Origin: Ipomoea triloba
Taxonomy: Eukaryota; Streptophyta; Magnoliopsida; Solanales; Convolvulaceae
NCBI RefSeq assembly: GCF_003576645.1
Contig: NC_044919.1
Coordinates: 34,637,362-34,701,361, forward strand
Direction: 5' to 3'
DNA: 64,000 nt
Both the position numbers and the translations under genes were made by a program. Of this stretch, positions 44,101 to 55,665 are shown piece after piece. Position 1 is the first letter of the stretch; each line of letters starts with the position of its first letter. The notes beneath the pieces were generated by a model, which saw nothing but the letters and a program-made list of their open reading frames with translations, had not been told where the DNA came from and did not search any database.

Positions 44101-45350
44101 GCGTGAGAGGGCAATGGCTTATGCTTTGGCTAACCAGGTTAAAATTTCACATCCTTGTCAGATTTTAACGCTACTTTCTTAATGTTACGACAAGATATAA
44201 AATTGCGCACTAGGTTTCCCTACTATTTCTCAACTTGAGGAAGATCTAGACTAAATAATACCCTACAATTCTAAGCTCCAACATTTGAAGACCATTTGAG
44301 TAGTACCTTGTAAAGTAATTTCCCGTAAAGTTATTTATGGAGTATTTATCTATATTGCTATAATTGTTATTGGGCGTGAAGTGAATCTTTGTCTTTATGC
44401 TGCAGTGGCAGGCAGGATCAAAGCAGCACGCTACACCAGCTGGTTTTGAACCCGATAAGAGTAGTTGGGGATGGAACTGGTTGGAGAGATGGATGGCTGT
44501 CCGTCCATGGGAGAATCGCTTTCTGGACATGAATATTAGAGATGGAGTTAAGATTCATGATAATGGATCATCTGGAGATCCAAAGAATGGTGGCAATAAC
44601 CAGATGAAATCCATCAACAAGAAATCAATTTCTTCTATCGTTTCAAACGAGAAAATGGTTCCACCCCAACCCCATTCAAGCACCAACTCGAAACTCTCAA
44701 ATGGAAAAATGGTTGGATCTCAGTCCAATGGCAGTAGCTCTTCCCCGAATAGGTCTGTGAACACACAAGAAACCACATTATGTGGTCCGCCAAACTCTAA
44801 ACCAAATATGGAAGGTTTGGTTGAAGAAGCTAGTTCAAGACCTAGCCTTGGTTCTTCAAGGTCACACAGTAATCCTAAAGAGAGAACCACCCTTTCAGAT
44901 AAACAAGGAAAGAGGAGATTGTCTCTACCTAATAGCGGTCAGTTTTTCTATCCACATTAATATTTCATTTCTACTGTTAGGCTAAATTTCTAAGACATCC
45001 CCCCCTACCCCCAACCCCCACTGCTTCCGGAATTATATTTTGGAACATTTGATAATTTTGACTACTATAGTATGTCCAAAGCTGTAGTGTTGTGTGACTC
45101 GGCCAATATAAATGTTTCACGGTGCCACTCTTTTGATGAATTTATTTTCAGTTTCCTATGATAACTGGATGCTACCTTGCTTTACTTCTTGATTTGATCA
45201 GGGCCAGCCCTTGGAGCTGAAGCAACAAGGCAATCCAGTCGAACTGCTTTCAAGAAGACATCTAGTGCACAGAAACAAGCAAAGGACAAACCAAAATTGA
45301 ATGTGAATGATCCAAAGACTACTGCAAAATCTGATTCCCAGCAGTCGTGA
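41112..45350 (+). CDS. IQ67-domain (IQD) calmodulin-binding protein
   Basis: Six exons join in frame: 41112-41195, 41799-42053, 43288-43515, 44024-44137, 44406-44937 and 45202-45350, giving 453 residues; all introns are GT-AG. The N-terminus [16 protein letters not shown] is typical of IQDs. The IQ67 domain spans about residues 101-167: [54 protein letters not shown], i.e. three spaced IQ motifs with overlapping 1-5-10 and 1-8-14 calmodulin patterns. The phase-0 intron inside the first IQ motif (after GFL) is the family hallmark. Downstream, [18 protein letters not shown] is a conserved IQD segment, and the C-terminal third is Ser/Lys-rich and probably disordered. IQDs scaffold calmodulin and kinesin light chain on microtubules, the plasma membrane or the nucleus and shape cells. 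An alternative acceptor 9 bases inside exon 2 (GTGCAG) is possible. Confidence 0.93.
42335..42620. repeat. repeat-derived insert in intron 2 of the IQD gene
   Basis: After a (TAT)n tract (about 42345-42367) the sequence GATTAAGTGAATTGGGCATC, ACTTGGAGGTTACTTGCAAT and GGGCTTATTTGACCTGTATC has the wording of the dispersed family seen at 28966-29245. Ends were not determined. Confidence 0.35.
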
Positions 45351-46838
45351 ATCAGTTTTAAGATTACTACTGTCAAAGATCCCACTCCTACCTCTTAATT
45401 TTGTAAATATTGAAGGATCTACGGTAGGAGATATCAAGGCAAAGCTTTAGTTTCTGTATCCACTGTGAATGTCACCCAGGCAGGATAAGAAACATTTCGA
45501 TTGATGAGGATGCTATGGTATTTATCGTGATATTTATAGTAATGTATTGTTGTAATTTATTCATCAGATATCATTGTATTTTTAGAGCCAGTTACTCATG
45601 TTTGTGTTTGTATCCCCTCTGTTCTGTTTTCCACCACTGTAAAAAGGTTCAGTTATTTCCCAGTTCAGCTTGACAAGGCCTTCACTTGTATTATCTACAA
45701 TTCTACATGTGTTAAAGAATTTTTTAAATTATTTTTGAACAAAATGTGTTGAAGAATTTAGTCATGTCTGGTTTATAGAAGTTGTCACATTTCACATCTG
45801 TGTTGAAATCTCAGCACACTTTCGTTTACTTATTATACTATGCCCTTGTTTTTTTTTTTCCTTTTTTCATTAACAATTAATCCTGTAAAAAAACACTAAT
45901 TTCATGTGACATAAAATATTATGATTATTTAATTAAAGGATTCATTAAATAAACGCGTCATGATATTTCTATAGTTGGGAATAATGTATTATTTTCCTGG
46001 CCTGAAATTGCAGTACAACAGCAATGTCCTAACAAGTACACAGTGCTATTATTACTGTAGTCTGATCTTAGTGTACAATCTACATCTTTCATCATGTGAT
46101 GCTGCTTCGCTGTAACTTCCCCCCATTTCCAATCCAATCTCATCACCACAATACAACAAAAAAACCCACACTATCAATTATGAAACATTTATTCAAAAAA
46201 AAAAAATGAAACATACAAATATAAAAATGTTATATTTGTGAGGACTGAGGAGTTTATAAATTTGAAAGAAAACATTTTTGAATAGCAAAAATAATTCTCG
46301 TTACAATAACTATAGTATCCGTTAATATATACTTTCTCAACCTATTGAAACCCAACAAATCAATATCTTTCTCAACCTATTGAAACTCAACAGATCAATA
46401 ACACCTCCCTACTGAACGCACTACTTTTCATTTAGGAGAGTCACTTCATTCTGCTGAACCGCTGGGTCTTTGGCTTTTAATTTTTTATTTATTTTGTTTA
46501 GGAAAAAGTAAACGAGAAAAGGCAAGCCTTTCATTGTGTGTCTCCAAGGTTCCATTGTCGATCTCCATCATTCATTCATTTGTCCACCCTTATATGTGAT
46601 CTACCCTATCCCTATCCCTACCCTCCTCCTATATCTTCTTTCCCCATATTACTCAACTCGAGTCTTTTTCACACCTCATCCCTCTCCCTCTCCCTCTCTA
46701 TCTTCAACCCTTCCCCAAACCACTGCCACTAGGGCACCCACCCACTCATTAATCCCCACTTCTTCTTCTTCTTCTTCATTCCCCCATTCTTGATTTCCCC
46801 AAAGCTTCATGCTTTTTCCTACTTGAATTCCTCAAATC
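45351..46838. other. IQD 3' UTR, spacer and 5' region of the glycosyltransferase gene
   Basis: The first ~300 bases should be the IQD 3' UTR (AATGTATTGTTGTAATTTATT near 45540 could serve as a polyadenylation region). The middle is AT-rich without genes. From about 46590 the sequence is strongly CT-rich (CTATCCCTATCCCTACCCTC, CTTCTTCTTCTTCTTC), as in plant 5' leaders, leading to the ATG at 46839. Confidence 0.5.
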
Positions 46839-47936
46839 ATGTATAGATCTTCTCTTCTTGTCCCTGCTGTAACCCTTATTGTCACTGTCCCTCTGCTTTT
46901 CCTCTTGGCTCCAAGAATCCTCCCTCCCCGCCGAATCTCCATCACCGTTCCCGACGAACTCGATGATCTCTCGCTCTTCCAGAAGGCAATCGCCGCGGAG
47001 ACAACTTTCCCCAAGCATCCCTCGCACGCTAACAAGGCGCCGTCGAATAAATTCCGCCTGGGATCCACTAACGCCGCCGCGATCCGCCGTCCTAAAATCG
47101 CCTTCTTGTTCCTGACCAACACTGACCTCCACTTCGCCCCGCTCTGGCAGCTGTTCTTCAATGGCACGAATCCGGTGGATCCGCATTTGTACAACGTGTA
47201 TATCCACGCCGACCCGGCTGTGAAAATTGGGGCTCCGAATGGAGTGTTTAAGGACAGATTTATCCCTTCCAAGCCGACTCAGCGGTCCTCGCCGACTCTA
47301 ATCTCCGCCGCGCGCCGACTCCTCGCCACCGCGATGTTGGACGATCCGGCGAATGAGTTCTTCGCGCTCATTTCTCAGCACTGTATTCCCCTCCACTCGT
47401 TCGGTTACTTCTACAATTTCCTCCTCGACACTCAGAAGCTCTCCCACGAAATGCAGTACCCTAGCTACATCGAGATCGTCTCCGATTCGTCCTTGCTCTG
47501 GGACCGGTACAATGCTAGAGGAATGGACGTCATGGAACCGGAGGTCCGATTCGATGAGTTCCGGGTCGGGTCACAATTCTTCGTCCTGACCCGACGGGAT
47601 TCCTTGCTGGTGATCAAAGATCGCAAGCTATGGCGCAAGTTCCGGAAGCCTTGCATAAAGGTCGAGTCGTGTTACCCCGAAGAGCATTACTTCCCCACTC
47701 TGATTTCAATGCAGGACCCGAAAGGCTCCGCGGGTTACACATTGACCCGGGTTAATTGGACCGACATGGTGGACGGCCATCCCCATACCTACCACCCGCC
47801 GGAGGTTTCGTCGGAGCTTATTTACACCCTCCGGAAATCAAATTCGACTTATTCTTATATGTTCGCCCGCAAATTCTCCCCCGATTGCCTCAATCCCCTC
47901 TTGGAAATGGCGGATTCAGTCATCTTCAAAGATTAG
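46839..47936 (+). CDS. GT14 core-2/I-branching-type glycosyltransferase (DUF266)
   Basis: A 365-residue single-exon frame. Residues about 5-27 (LLVPAVTLIVTVPLLFLLAP) form a signal anchor, making a type II Golgi membrane protein. The lumenal domain starts near residue 86 with KIAFLFLTNTDLHFAPLWQL and FFNGTN, then YNVYIHADP, ISQHCIPLHSF, FVLTRRDSLLVIKDRKLW, CYPEEHYFPTLI, LTRVNWTD and HPHTYHPPEV, all marks of the plant branch of CAZy GT14 (DUF266, relatives of rice BC10). These enzymes are thought to act on cell-wall glycoproteins such as arabinogalactan proteins; donor and acceptor of this member are unknown. The SQHC and PEEHYF motifs are intact and the length (365) fits the family. The antisense frames at 46776-47272 are shadows of this GC-rich exon. 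Confidence 0.93.
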   Translation: MYRSSLLVPAVTLIVTVPLLFLLAPRILPPRRISITVPDELDDLSLFQKAIAAETTFPKHPSHANKAPSNKFRLGSTNAAAIRRPKIAFLFLTNTDLHFAPLWQLFFNGTNPVDPHLYNVYIHADPAVKIGAPNGVFKDRFIPSKPTQRSSPTLISAARRLLATAMLDDPANEFFALISQHCIPLHSFGYFYNFLLDTQKLSHEMQYPSYIEIVSDSSLLWDRYNARGMDVMEPEVRFDEFRVGSQFFVLTRRDSLLVIKDRKLWRKFRKPCIKVESCYPEEHYFPTLISMQDPKGSAGYTLTRVNWTDMVDGHPHTYHPPEVSSELIYTLRKSNSTYSYMFARKFSPDCLNPLLEMADSVIFKD

Positions 47937-50900
47937 GTTTTTATTTTTCCGGTGAGTTCACGTTCTCCCCCCTTTAAATTCTGAGTCGACTCGTGTTTTA
48001 CTGAGTTAACCCGTTATGCTTTTATTCATTTATTTGTTTATATCTTGAACTGTTGACACATAAAATTAATTGCTAAATATTATATATTATAGTAGCACTA
48101 GTGAGATAGTTAGCTGAACCTACTTTAAGAAAAATGGGAATTTTGGTGGTGAAAAGCTTAGTCAATTTGCTTTTTGGAGAATCTACTGTGTTGATATTTG
48201 TTATGAACTTTGAACTAGTTTGGGTTCTATTGAATGTCAATTTAAGGTAAATTTATCAAGAATTAAGCTGAGAAAATAGAATGGAAAATTCATATATATA
48301 TATAATCTGTCTCAACTAAACCGGGTTACAGTTTAGTCGTGTTGAGTTTACTATTGCTATTTTTGGTTTGAAAAATGTTATTTTTATACCAAATAATGTC
48401 TCGTGTTTTCGCTTGTGATGAAATTTGCTAATCTCATCACGAGTTAGTTTCTGTTGAAAAGATTTTTGGTGTATTGGGTTTGAGAAGCATAGCATGGGGT
48501 GGTTGTGGCTTTTATTGAGCTTTTGATTTTTTATGCTTGAAAACTACTCTGAGTATATCTTTTAGTGAAAAAAGGGTAAAGTTTCCTCATAAAGGATTAG
48601 GAAAACAACAAAACCATAACAAAAAATATGTATATTATTTGAATGCTCCGGCAATATTGAAATAGGTTAGAGATTGGAGAAGTTGGACAAGATGTCGACG
48701 TCATCCATAATTAAAGAAAGTTTAGTCAATCACTCTACATAATAGGGTTGGTCACGGGACTTAATCTATTGTGTAATCAAGATTTAAAGAAAATCTTTTG
48801 GTTTTGTTGTTTCTCAAGGTTAGTTGTAACTAAACCTAAACATAAACCTAAACCACAGATTATAGTGAAACCACAAGTGGATTAACCGTAGTGATCTGAT
48901 TTAATATTTAGCTGAACGGTGTCGCTGTCTGCAACTGCAGGTGAGGAGAAAGCAGAGGCAAATTTTTTGAAGGCGATTGAGATTTCAGGATGTTGAAGTA
49001 GTAGCACGAGTTGGGGGTACAAGGTTTGATGAGGGTGTTAAGAATAAAGCCCCCTCGGCCTAAGTCTCCCCCACCTCGACCTCCACGAGAGGAGTGTATG
49101 TCAAGCCTGGAATAGCTTTCGAAGAAAGAAAGAAAGAAAGCTGTGAGAGAGAAAGCAAAAGTGAAGGGTAGTAAAAGTAGTAGTGAAGAAGCAAGTGATG
49201 TAATATTTGGATGGTTGTTGATATGGGGGGTTTGTTTTCTTCCCTTGTGTTTTAATTCTCTGTACATATTGGGTGGATCATGAATGGGAAGATGATTTGT
49301 TTATATACCCCAATTGAGTCACCACATATCCACATCATTTCATTCTTATATTTGCAATGCAATGTGCATCCAATCTTCTTGTTGTGGTGTGATATCAATG
49401 AAATTTCATTGCCCAAACTTGATTGATTATAAGTAAGTGATTGAACATGCTCATAATTCTCTCTGGCCCTGCACTTTGGGAAAAAGTTTTGAAAATCCTC
49501 AAATTTCATCATTGTTATACTGTGAATCACGGTGAATCTTGATCCAAAACATATTCTGTAATTAGCATATTATGTGTCTTCAGTATTTTTAGGTGCAAAT
49601 AACATATTATGTGTCTTCAGTATTTTTAGGTACATAATCTGTTTGCAGTTAGCATATTATGTGTCTTCAGTATTTTTAGGTGTTGAAGGTAAGGTATATT
49701 ATTTATTGAGAATAACTTCAAATAGAGCTATGTAGGGAGGGAGGAAAGGAATAAAGAAATAACCTTTCGGCCTCATCTGCAGACAAAATTCCCCCCACCC
49801 CACTTTCCTTTGGACAAAAAATAGGACAAAGAGCTAAAGGATTGATGATGGATGGATGAATGGATAGATATGGTGATGATGGATATGGCCGCCTCTATCT
49901 TCAGGAAGCATCATTATCAAATCAATGTATTTTTTTATCATAATCAAGCTCACAGGGATTAGCATTACCATAATTCACAAGGAAAAAGTAAGTCATATTC
50001 AATTATTTTTCATCAAATTTTATACGTACTATTATTTAACACCATATATTTTGTTTAAATAAGCGTCATTCATATTTATTACTAAGGTGTCTGTACGAAC
50101 AGTTCAGTAGTAAATTATAGACAATTATACAAGATGAGCCTTGACAGCTGCAGTGTAAGGATTACACCCAATGTATGAATCGCAAAGTAATTTTAGCTTC
50201 TACTTTTTTGTCGGACTAAAATAAGATGTGAGTCTAAAAATAATCCAACTTTGGCAAGAATAATACTTAGTATAAAGACATCGGTTATTGAACATTAAAT
50301 GGTGCTGATGTTTTGTTACAAAATGTGGGTGACCAATTTATTGAGACTATTAACGAATAACACCTCGACACTTGTCATCACTTTTGTCCCAAAAGAAAAT
50401 ATTTTCAAATTCATCTTCTTATATGCACTGCACTGCAAACACTTTCTACTTTTTATATTTTTGTGAGGGTATGGACCTTTTTGGGTTTTGTTAGACGATC
50501 CTAATCTTGTTCCCGCGGATTGGAATTATTCGCTTTTACCTCTTTGTGTCTTCAAATCCATAAAGTACATGTAAGTGCTTCAAACCCTTTTCCGCCATTG
50601 CCAAAAATAACAATAAAATCAACATTTAATCCCAATTTCAGTTCACACTCTCTTTTCTTTCTTTAATTTGCCTACGTTACATTTTTACTTCAACTTTTTT
50701 GACATATTCAGTATTGGTTGGTGATTAAATATGACAAAAAGAAAAAAGAAAGATAAAGTTCATGATATTTCGAATAATATATATTATCTCAAGAGTCTCA
50801 TTTAAAAGTTTAAACTAATAATTAGATTGCACATTGATATTTTATATATTATTATATCGTCAATAATAAAATTAAAAGGATATAATTAAATGCGAAAAAT

Positions 50901-51978
50901 ATCATTAAAACTAGAATTAACCCTAAAATAAAATAATTTTGCTTGAATATTCAAATAATTTTCTTCTGGTGCTATATCACTTTGGATACTTTGTGTCTTT
51001 TCATTATTTATTTTTCCTTGGGGACCATTACGTTGGATGCTTTATGCGTGTATGAAAGCGATGCCATAGACGATAATCTGTTTATAATTTTATTAAAATA
51101 TTACTTTGTGATATCTAATGCAAAAGAAAAAGAACTCATTTGATTTTGAAAGTTGGAAGGGAAAGAGATAGAGCACTTTCCTTCCTTTTTTTCTTTTGAG
51201 TTTTGACTTCAGGGTTTCCTTCCCTTTTAAATCCCACTTATTTTAAAACTAATTCATATTATTAATGCAATTCGGGAGATTTTGAGCATAAAATCAGATC
51301 TATTATCAAACACGACATGTTTTTAGAGAAAATTTGTTGTTTTATAAATCAAATGACAATACATAACAATATTGTATGTGTAGTTAAAATGTCGCATCAG
51401 GCTTGATAAAGCATTTACGTAGTATTATGTGTAGTAGTTGACCCTACCCTATCCCTATCGACCTATACCGGATGTTCTATACAATATGCTACGCCTTTAC
51501 GAGCTGAGTATACTTCCCGACCAGAACCTCGATCACGTCAAGGATGTTCCACATCTAGTCGCACTTTCATTACGCTAACAGATCTTTCGTGATACTTGGC
51601 AATGCCAATCTAATCGCCCAGTGCATTGAAGACACGTGTGAGCAATGCCGAGGCACTAGCATGTGTATGGCTTGCCTTTATAAATACCTCACGCTACCTC
51701 TCAAGAAAGGGAGAGAGAAATCAAAAACATCTGAACGCTTCCTTGACTTTCTTCCGTCGTCCTCTGCTTTCTACCTTGACTGGTTTACACTAGAAACCAA
51801 TACAAACCATTACTCTTTTAAAAATATCTTTTTTGTTATTTAAAAAAAATAATTGGACAAAATATAACTGTTGTCAAAACGTTTTTAGTTAATACTCCGT
51901 AACAATTAAAATTTTAATTATAGTCTTTGACTTACCATGGAATAACGTTTGTCCTTTTCTAACCACTAATTGTGTTAA
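47937..51978. other. long intergenic stretch after the glycosyltransferase gene
   Basis: The 3' UTR of the GT14 gene is expected at its start. At 48940-49260 a GC-richer patch follows an acceptor-like CTGCAG (48940) and contains a 28-codon proline/arginine-rich frame from ATG 49029 to TAG 49115; a later non-coding exon of the GT14 transcript is possible. (GAAA)n lies at about 49125-49140. About 51400-51830 is GC-richer, has a TATA-like CTTTATAAATACCTC (51678) and looks like part of an LTR without recognisable ends. The rest is AT-rich and shows nothing. Confidence 0.45.
49559..49682. repeat. threefold repeat of a 29-bp word
   Basis: CATATTATGTGTCTTCAGTA followed by TTTTTAGGT occurs three times (starts at about 49566, 49603 and 49653) with unequal spacers of about 8 and 21 bases. 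It is too short and irregular for a satellite. Confidence 0.85.
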
Positions 51979-52323
51979 GAGCAACCATACCAGTGAATAA
52001 TAGGAGGATATTGGAACAGTACATGTACACTTGGAGGAGAGAGGGGTGAAGAGAGAGAAATTTTGGGTTCTTCTGCAAGAGTCCAGATCTTGGAACAGTG
52101 CAAAGAGAGAGAAAAGTTAATGCAGATTGCGCCACACACGCGTGGCTGGCAAGTAGTGCGCCCGCTGGGCGCGTCAGGCGCGCCTGACAGTGCTCTGATT
52201 CTTTTTTTTTTTTTAAATCAATTTTGTTTTGTTTTTTTTTATCCCTTCCCATTTTCTCTTTCCTAATCACACTTACAAAAACTCCTCAATTACGGTGAAA
52301 AAACTCCATTGATAAGGATGCTC
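51979..52323. mobile_element. Tourist-like MITE, copy 2 (reverse orientation)
   Basis: Flanked by TAA on both sides (51976-51978, 52324-52326) with ends GAGCAACCATACCAGTG and, reverse-complemented, GAGCATCCTTATCAATG. The interior TTTCTCTTTCCTAATCACAC TTACAAAAACTCCTC is the reverse complement of the interior of the copies at 24340 and 63117. It carries a GC-rich core (GGGCGCGTCAGGCGCGCC near 52170) similar in character to that of copy 3. Confidence 0.75.
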
Positions 52324-53615
52324 TAAAATAGCATTGACTTATTATGCTTAATTTTAGTGTCATTTATTTTGATTTTCATTTCTGCCTGAGTTAATATATA
52401 AATTTCCACATTTTATTTTGCACGTGAGAATTATATTACAGATGATAGACACCGTCCAATCCATCCATTTCAAAGAACTACTCCTTTATACACTCTTGCA
52501 AGTTGTGTATAAAACCAAATTGCAAGCCGCAATTGAACCGCTAAATAATGCTCTTTTTTTTTTATAATAATAACAATATAAACGCTAAAATATTGATGCA
52601 ATAATAAAATAAAAATTCAAAAAAATAAGCAATAGGATATGTCATATGTGAACAGTTGTTGGCATTTATTGAACATACGTGGAAGGATGGAAATGATGCA
52701 AATTTGGTTTTGTTGTTTACAGCCCAGACAATTTATTATCATAAAATAATTATTATTGATTATTGTGAGGTGCATATTTGCGAATTATTATGAGTGTGAA
52801 TGGTGTCTGACAAAATTGGACTTTGCTTTCTGGGCTCCGTTTGGGGCCCACTACTTTTGTACTTGTTACGGAGTAAATGGCATTTCTGTCGGTGAGGCTA
52901 CAATACACAAACCGCGAAATTTCAAAATAATAGTCACAGACTTACATTTAAAACATACGGAGTATTATTGTATATATACACTTACCGTCATTGTCCACCG
53001 TGGGACCAGCTACCCTCCTCCCTCACCCCCCTTCCACCCCACCCCATATATATATATAATTCAGTTCTTGTGCGATTAGGGTCTCTTGTGCGGTAGTGTG
53101 TTTTATACTTAAGGTGCGTAAATTTTATGCTTACGGTGTGTGGTTTATAATGCAAGACATCAAAGTAAAATTGTTTGAAGTATCAATTCAAGTCATTGCT
53201 CCTTTTACTATCCCAAATTTCAATTGCACTCACCAAAATAATCAAGACACCAAAGAATGATATCGCAATTGGAGAACGCCTCTTAATTTGCTAAATCACG
53301 CTCAAAATTTTTCACTAGAGATTTACACTTTTTTTCTTTACAATTACAAAGTTTAATAATTACTAAACTAGGTATATCGCCTATTTAAACATTAACTTTG
53401 TAAAACTCTATGAAACAATTCTAAAACTAAAATTTGAATTAATCCTCTTGATTACGCAGATTGCATAACATCTTAGATTTTAAACACTTTTGGTACTTGT
53501 TAACTTGACTGGAGTAGCTTCTCTTAATCGTACTCCTTTATGAACCTTGTATGAAGTTCCCTAATGTACCTTTCCTATTTGTCTTGTCTGTGTAATTAGC
53601 TTTGAAACTTCAGAT
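52324..53615. other. intergenic DNA
   Basis: No gene. Two TACGGAGTA-type words lie at about 52867 and 52958 and a (TA)n tract at about 53046-53058. A 107-codon frame at 52756-53079 shows no family features. Confidence 0.45.
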
Positions 53616-53620
53616 GTAAT

Positions 53621-53984
53621 TGACGGTAATAATGTGTTTACCGGTATATTATTTGAGTATTTGAATGTTTGAATACAATATTAAGCGTAGTGTTCAGTGT
53701 ACAAGTGAGTTCAGTATGTATTGACTAAGTTCAAGTGTCGTCTCTACAAGTGTTTTTTGTGAGCCTTTTATTTTGTTCAGCTCAGTAATGGAGCATTAAG
53801 GCTGCTGAACGTTGGTCATCAATGCTGAGGAGCTGAACGTTGGTCATCAATGCTGAGGAGTTGGACCGTTGCGCATTGATGCTGAGGAGTGAGGTGTTAA
53901 ACGGTTGGTTGAACGTCCGTTGCCTTGCCTCTGGGTCCTGCCAGTGGTTTCAGGTCGGGTGCTGCTAGCCTGATTACTCTGTCA
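53621..53984. mobile_element. solo LTR, copy 2 (364 bp, TSD GTAAT)
   Basis: Starts TGACGGTAATAATGTG and ends ATTACTCTGTCA, flanked by an exact 5-bp duplication GTAAT (53616-53620, 53985-53989). It shares with copy 1 at 29493-29911 the words GTGTACAAGTGAGTTCAGTA, CTAAGTTCAAGTGTCGT, CAGCTCAGTAA and the 28-bp TGCTGAGGAGCTGAACGTTG units, of which it has fewer. That explains most of the length difference. Confidence 0.85.
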
Positions 53985-53989
53985 GTAAT

Positions 53990-54939
53990 GATCTTACGCA
54001 ACCCCTTTAAATAGTAAATTGGACACCTTGAATTTAAGTTTTGATCCACACATAATCACACGCTTATTTCTTCACGTTTTGTGATTAAAATTTTGCTTCA
54101 ATATTAGCCACAAGTTTGTTGAGAGGTTGCAGCTGACTTTGACAACTTATTTGAGAAGGATTATATTCAACCTCTCTATATTTTTGTTCCCCAATTCTAA
54201 GAATTATATTTATTCCAAAATGATATGATCCAACATATTCCAATATACAAATATACAAATTAAAATAAAAATAGTTCACCAATTGACCAGTTATATGAGT
54301 AACCTATACTAGTTATCTCATTGTGGTCATTTGTTGGTTAGAGTCACAGTATTCATAAAATTTATCTAGTATGTAAATCCATGAATCGACCATCCTAAAA
54401 TATATAACTTCAGGCGATAATTGTCACATCACATATTACTAATCATTTTCCTTCCAAACGTAGCTAGTGTGGAGCAAAACTGGCGGGAGAGAGTGACTTA
54501 GAGATGAGGATGCAAAGTGGGCAAATTGCAATAATGTCAGTCCAATATTTTTGAGAGAAAATTTATTGTCACAGACAAAAAAACTATTCTAAAGTTAACG
54601 TCCAAATTATTCCACTCTAAGCAAAAATGGCGTGCAATAGTTGTATGTTAACACGTAATTCAGTTGAACTAGACACTTCAATACACATAATATAACAACG
54701 ATATCATTGATGAGTGCGTGGATAGATATTCATGTCTAGGAAAAAAAATTAAAAACTTTACAATTCAGTGTGAAATTAATTCGTATAATATTTTGAGTTA
54801 TTTAATTTCAAAAATAGAGTCACTAATAAGTTTGACTTATTTATGTATTAGTAACCAGTTTGGTTGGCGTGAGAGACTGTGCATTAGAATCGTTACAATC
54901 AAATATTTGGTAATTATATTGGATGTGAAAGAATAAATC
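53990..54939. other. intergenic DNA
   Basis: AT-rich sequence without coding regions, known repeats or clear structure. Confidence 0.4.
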
Positions 54940-55341
54940 TCCCCTAGAGGTGTTCCATGGATAATGGCTTTCTCCCCTACGGAAGCATAAGCTGTGGTAG
55001 TAAGAGAAGCATTAAGCTGGATCAAGAATCTGTAGTACACTAATATTTATGTTGAGACTAATTCTTTGTTATTGTTGCAAACTTTAAATGCTATAGAAGG
55101 AGATTTCTACTCCCACTTAGTTATTAGGGATATCCAAAACTTGTTATGTGATTTTACACATGTGTTTTTAACTTTCGTTAAACGACCAGCGAATCGGACA
55201 GCTCATGAGCTAGCTAGGCAGTCTGTTTCCTTATCTAATTGTACGGAATGATTTGTAAACCCTTCCATATCATCTGTAATGCTTTGTCTTTGGATGTTAT
55301 TTAATCTATGATCTTTCTTTAAAATAAAAATAAAAATAAAA
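54940..55341 (+). mobile_element. 5'-truncated LINE with RNase H-like domain
   Basis: In one frame, interrupted by two stops, it encodes AFSPTEA-AVVVREALSWIKNL, then YVETNSLLLLQTLN, VIRDIQNLL, TFVKRPANRTAHELARQS and a stop at 55251. E-A-x-A-x-x-x-A-L-x-W, D/E-T-N/D-S and N-x-x-A-H-x-L-A-R are the landmarks of the RNase H-like (RVT_3) domain of plant LINEs. It ends in (AAAAT)n at about 55320-55341. It lies 300 bases before the LSG1 gene, so its tail may mark the upstream edge of that promoter. Confidence 0.75.
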
Positions 55342-55665
55342 ATTGGGCAGTCGGGCAGAGATTGAATTGGGCCATAAAAGTTGAAAATACTGAAAATTAT
55401 TGATGAGGCCCAGCCCAGTATAGAAGAGCAAAATTGTTTTCTGTTTCCGCAGCCCGTCTCGCCGACTTGGACCGCTTTTCATCTTTTTCTTTCTTCTTTT
55501 TCCCGGTCAGCCTGGGTTTCCTCTCGTCTCGAAGGCGTTCCCAATTTCTCTACCCCCACTACTCGGAAAGATTGAAAAGCTGAAAAACACAAACACAGAG
55601 AGAGAGAGAGAGAGAGGTATAGAGATAGACAGAGAGCTCTATAGAGGCATATCTGGTATAGGATA
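55342..55665 (+). promoter_or_regulatory. probable promoter and 5' leader of LSG1, with (GA)n
   Basis: The 320 bases between the LINE tail and the ATG are moderately GC-rich, contain CT-rich stretches and a (GA)n tract at 55597-55614 just before the start, common in plant 5' leaders. No TATA box is evident, as expected for a housekeeping gene. A 64-codon frame at 55381-55575 has no features. Confidence 0.45.

Noticed and set aside
46776..47272. Two long minus-strand frames opposite the glycosyltransferase
   Set aside because: They lie over the GC-rich start of the GT14 exon, have no family features, and the plus strand is clearly the coding strand.
51589..51843. 84-codon frame with CEQCRGTSMCMACLYKY
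   Set aside because: The cysteine spacing looks zinc-finger-like, but the frame lies in an LTR-like block with no supporting domain or splice sites.
52756..53079. 107-codon frame
   Set aside because: No domain, ends in a TA microsatellite, and codon composition resembles the AT-rich flanks.
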